Assembly (NCBI GenBank): GCA_025356795.1
Contig: JANXRR010000109.1
Location: forward strand, 1 to 8,398
Length of the DNA stretch: 8,398 nt
Reading direction: 5' to 3'
Origin: Bacteroidia bacterium
Lineage (GTDB): Bacteria; Bacteroidota; Bacteroidia; Cytophagales; Cyclobacteriaceae
In this document: positions 6,894 through 8,398 of the stretch, piece after piece
Layout of the letters: every line of letters starts with the position of its first letter
Position numbering within the stretch: the first letter of the stretch is position 1
Program-made: the position numbers and the translations under genes
Notes under the pieces: model-generated
Told to the model about the DNA's origin: nothing
Databases searched by the model: none
The model's input: the letters and a program-made list of their open reading frames with translations, nothing else

Positions 6894-6901
6894 TACCTTT
6901 G
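6894..6901 (+). promoter_or_regulatory. Bacteroidota -7 element for lepA
   Basis: TACCTTTG matches TAnnTTTG and lies 30 bases before the lepA ATG, in the 72-bp gap after the S51 gene. The expected start near 6906-6908 leaves a leader of about 25 bases. No clear -33 TTG is present at 17-20 bases upstream, so the call rests on the -7 box and its position. Confidence 0.5.
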
Positions 6902-6931
6902 CGCTTTGATAAACCACAGGAAACGTAGGGC

Positions 6932-8398
6932 ATGGAAAACATTCGCAACTTTTGTATTATAGCACACATCGATCATGGGAAAAGCACGCTGGCCGACAGG
7001 CTCTTAGAATTTACAGGCACTGTTACCAACCGCCAAATGCAGGCGCAAGTGCTCGATAACATGGACTTGGAGCGCGAAAAGGGTATTACTATTAAAAGCC
7101 ACGCCATCCAAATGAATTATAAACAAGATGGAAAAGAATACATCTTAAATTTAATTGACACCCCCGGCCATGTTGACTTTTCTTATGAGGTTTCTCGATC
7201 CATTGCTGCTTGCGAAGGAGCCTTGCTGATAGTAGATGCGGCTCAGGGCATTCAGGCTCAAACCATTTCCAATCTTTACTTGGCATTGGAACATAATCTG
7301 GAGATAATTCCTGTAATGAATAAAATTGATCTTCCTTCGGCCATGCCAGATGAGGTAGCCGATCAAATTGTTGAATTGATAGGGTGCGATCGAGATTCAA
7401 TTATTAAAGCCAGTGCCAAAGAGGGCAGGGGTATTGAAGATATTTTGAAAGCTGTAGTAGCTAGAGTGCCTTCTCCGAAAGGAGACCCAAAAGCACCTTT
7501 GCAGGCGATGATTTTTGACTCTGTTTTCAATTCCTTCCGCGGCATTGAGGTTTACTACCGCGTGTTCAACGGCACCATGCGCAAACATGATCAAATCAAA
7601 TTTGTAAATGCAGACAAGCAATATGGTGCCGATGAAATTGGCATTCTTAAGCTAGATAAATTTCCGACCAACGAAATAAGTGCTGGCAATGTAGGCTATT
7701 TAATTTCTGGGATAAAAGTAGCCAAGGAAGTAAAAGTGGGAGACACTATTACACTTGTCTCTAATCCTGGTGAGGCGATTAGAGGTTTTGAAGATGTAAA
7801 GCCAATGGTGTTTGCTGGTATTTATCCCGTAGAAACTTCGGAGTTTGAAGAACTCCGTGCATCTATGGAAAAACTTCAACTTAACGATGCATCACTAGTA
7901 TGGGAACCTGAAACTTCAGCAGCTCTTGGTTTTGGGTTCAGATGTGGTTTCTTAGGTATGCTGCACATGGAGATTATTCAAGAGCGATTGGAGCGTGAGT
8001 TTAACATGACTGTGATTACCACCGTGCCATCCGTTCAGTTTAAGGCAACACTAACAAACGGAAAAGTTATGGATATCAATGCCCCAGCCGAAATGCCTGA
8101 CCCAACTACTGTGGATTTTATTGAAGAGCCTTTCATACGCGCACAAATTATATCTAAGTCAGAATTTATAGGCCCTATCATTGGGTTGTGTATGGACAGA
8201 CGCGGACAAATAAAGAATCAAATTTACTTAACCTCCGATCGTGTAGAGCTTACCTTCGAAATGCCGTTGGCAGAAATTGTATTTGATTTTTTTGATAAGT
8301 TAAAAACAATATCGAAAGGCTACGCCTCATTAGATTATCACTTAATGGACATGCGCGAAAGCGACATGGTAAAGCTTGATGTGCAATTAAACGGTGAT
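6932..8398 (+). CDS. lepA: elongation factor 4 (LepA), 3' truncated by the window edge
   Basis: ATG 6932 opens a frame that runs without a stop for 489 codons to the last base; full LepA is about 595-600 residues, so roughly the last 105 are missing. LepA is a ribosome-associated GTPase that acts on elongating or initiating 70S ribosomes, described as back-translocating. GTPase motifs are all present: G1 AHIDHGKST (11-19), G2 region with EREKGITIK (47-55), G3 DTPGH (76-80), G4 NKID (130-133) and G5 SAK (161-163). The EF4-specific part is also recognisable: [20 protein letters not shown] near residue 330-350 and [19 protein letters not shown] near 395-413. The start is supported by the family N-terminus ([12 protein letters not shown]). 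The upstream bases AGGG, 2 bases before ATG, are too close to be a good ribosome site, as is usual in this phylum. A TACCTTTG box upstream suggests its own promoter. Confidence 0.97.
   Translation, partial: MENIRNFCIIAHIDHGKSTLADRLLEFTGTVTNRQMQAQVLDNMDLEREKGITIKSHAIQMNYKQDGKEYILNLIDTPGHVDFSYEVSRSIAACEGALLIVDAAQGIQAQTISNLYLALEHNLEIIPVMNKIDLPSAMPDEVADQIVELIGCDRDSIIKASAKEGRGIEDILKAVVARVPSPKGDPKAPLQAMIFDSVFNSFRGIEVYYRVFNGTMRKHDQIKFVNADKQYGADEIGILKLDKFPTNEISAGNVGYLISGIKVAKEVKVGDTITLVSNPGEAIRGFEDVKPMVFAGIYPVETSEFEELRASMEKLQLNDASLVWEPETSAALGFGFRCGFLGMLHMEIIQERLEREFNMTVITTVPSVQFKATLTNGKVMDINAPAEMPDPTTVDFIEEPFIRAQIISKSEFIGPIIGLCMDRRGQIKNQIYLTSDRVELTFEMPLAEIVFDFFDKLKTISKGYASLDYHLMDMRESDMVKLDVQLNGD

Noticed and set aside
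7092..7621. Several antisense open frames inside lepA
   Set aside because: They lie wholly opposite a strongly conserved gene and their translations show no recognisable domain; they are shadows.

Overview
The window looks like an ordinary chromosomal segment of a Bacteroidota bacterium, probably of the Cytophagales type. It is moderately AT-rich. It carries family-typical proteins (a CBM9-like/DUF5916 outer-membrane protein, an Asp-box propeller protein, lipoproteins with clear lipoboxes). It lacks strong Shine-Dalgarno sites, and it has TAnnTTTG -7 elements upstream of two genes, which is the promoter signature of this phylum. No tRNA, rRNA, CRISPR array, insertion sequence or phage gene was seen.

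Layout. 2-1159 (+) is the 3' part of a gene for an Asp-box (BNR) beta-propeller protein with a FlgD-Ig-like C-terminus. Six bases later comes a DUF5916 protein (1166-3403, +), so the two look like one operon for envelope or secreted proteins. Its stop overlaps that of an AcpH-family acyl-carrier-protein phosphodiesterase (3393-3995, -). A 90-bp gap separates that gene from a divergent small TerB-like protein (4086-4487, +). A short AT-rich inverted repeat lies before the convergent GH5 glycoside hydrolase lipoprotein (4577-5746, -). Divergent from GH5, across 87 bp, is a cyanophycinase-like S51 peptidase. Its lipoprotein signal peptide (from 5834) and its catalytic domain (to 6859) are in the same frame but separated by a TAA at 5918. 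The last gene is lepA (elongation factor 4), which starts at 6932 and runs off the right edge. No gene-free stretch reaches 300 bases.

How the genes fit together. Apart from the propeller/DUF5916 pair there is no sign of a multi-gene pathway; the rest are separately transcribed housekeeping or degradative genes. GH5 and the S51 peptidase are both predicted lipoproteins that act on polymers and share one divergent control region, but there is no SusC/SusD pair or other polysaccharide-utilisation component here.

The two points most worth checking are the in-frame stop that splits the S51 lipoprotein and a perfect 15-bp dyad (5811-5825) at the predicted transcription start of that gene. I found no convincing undescribed multi-gene system.
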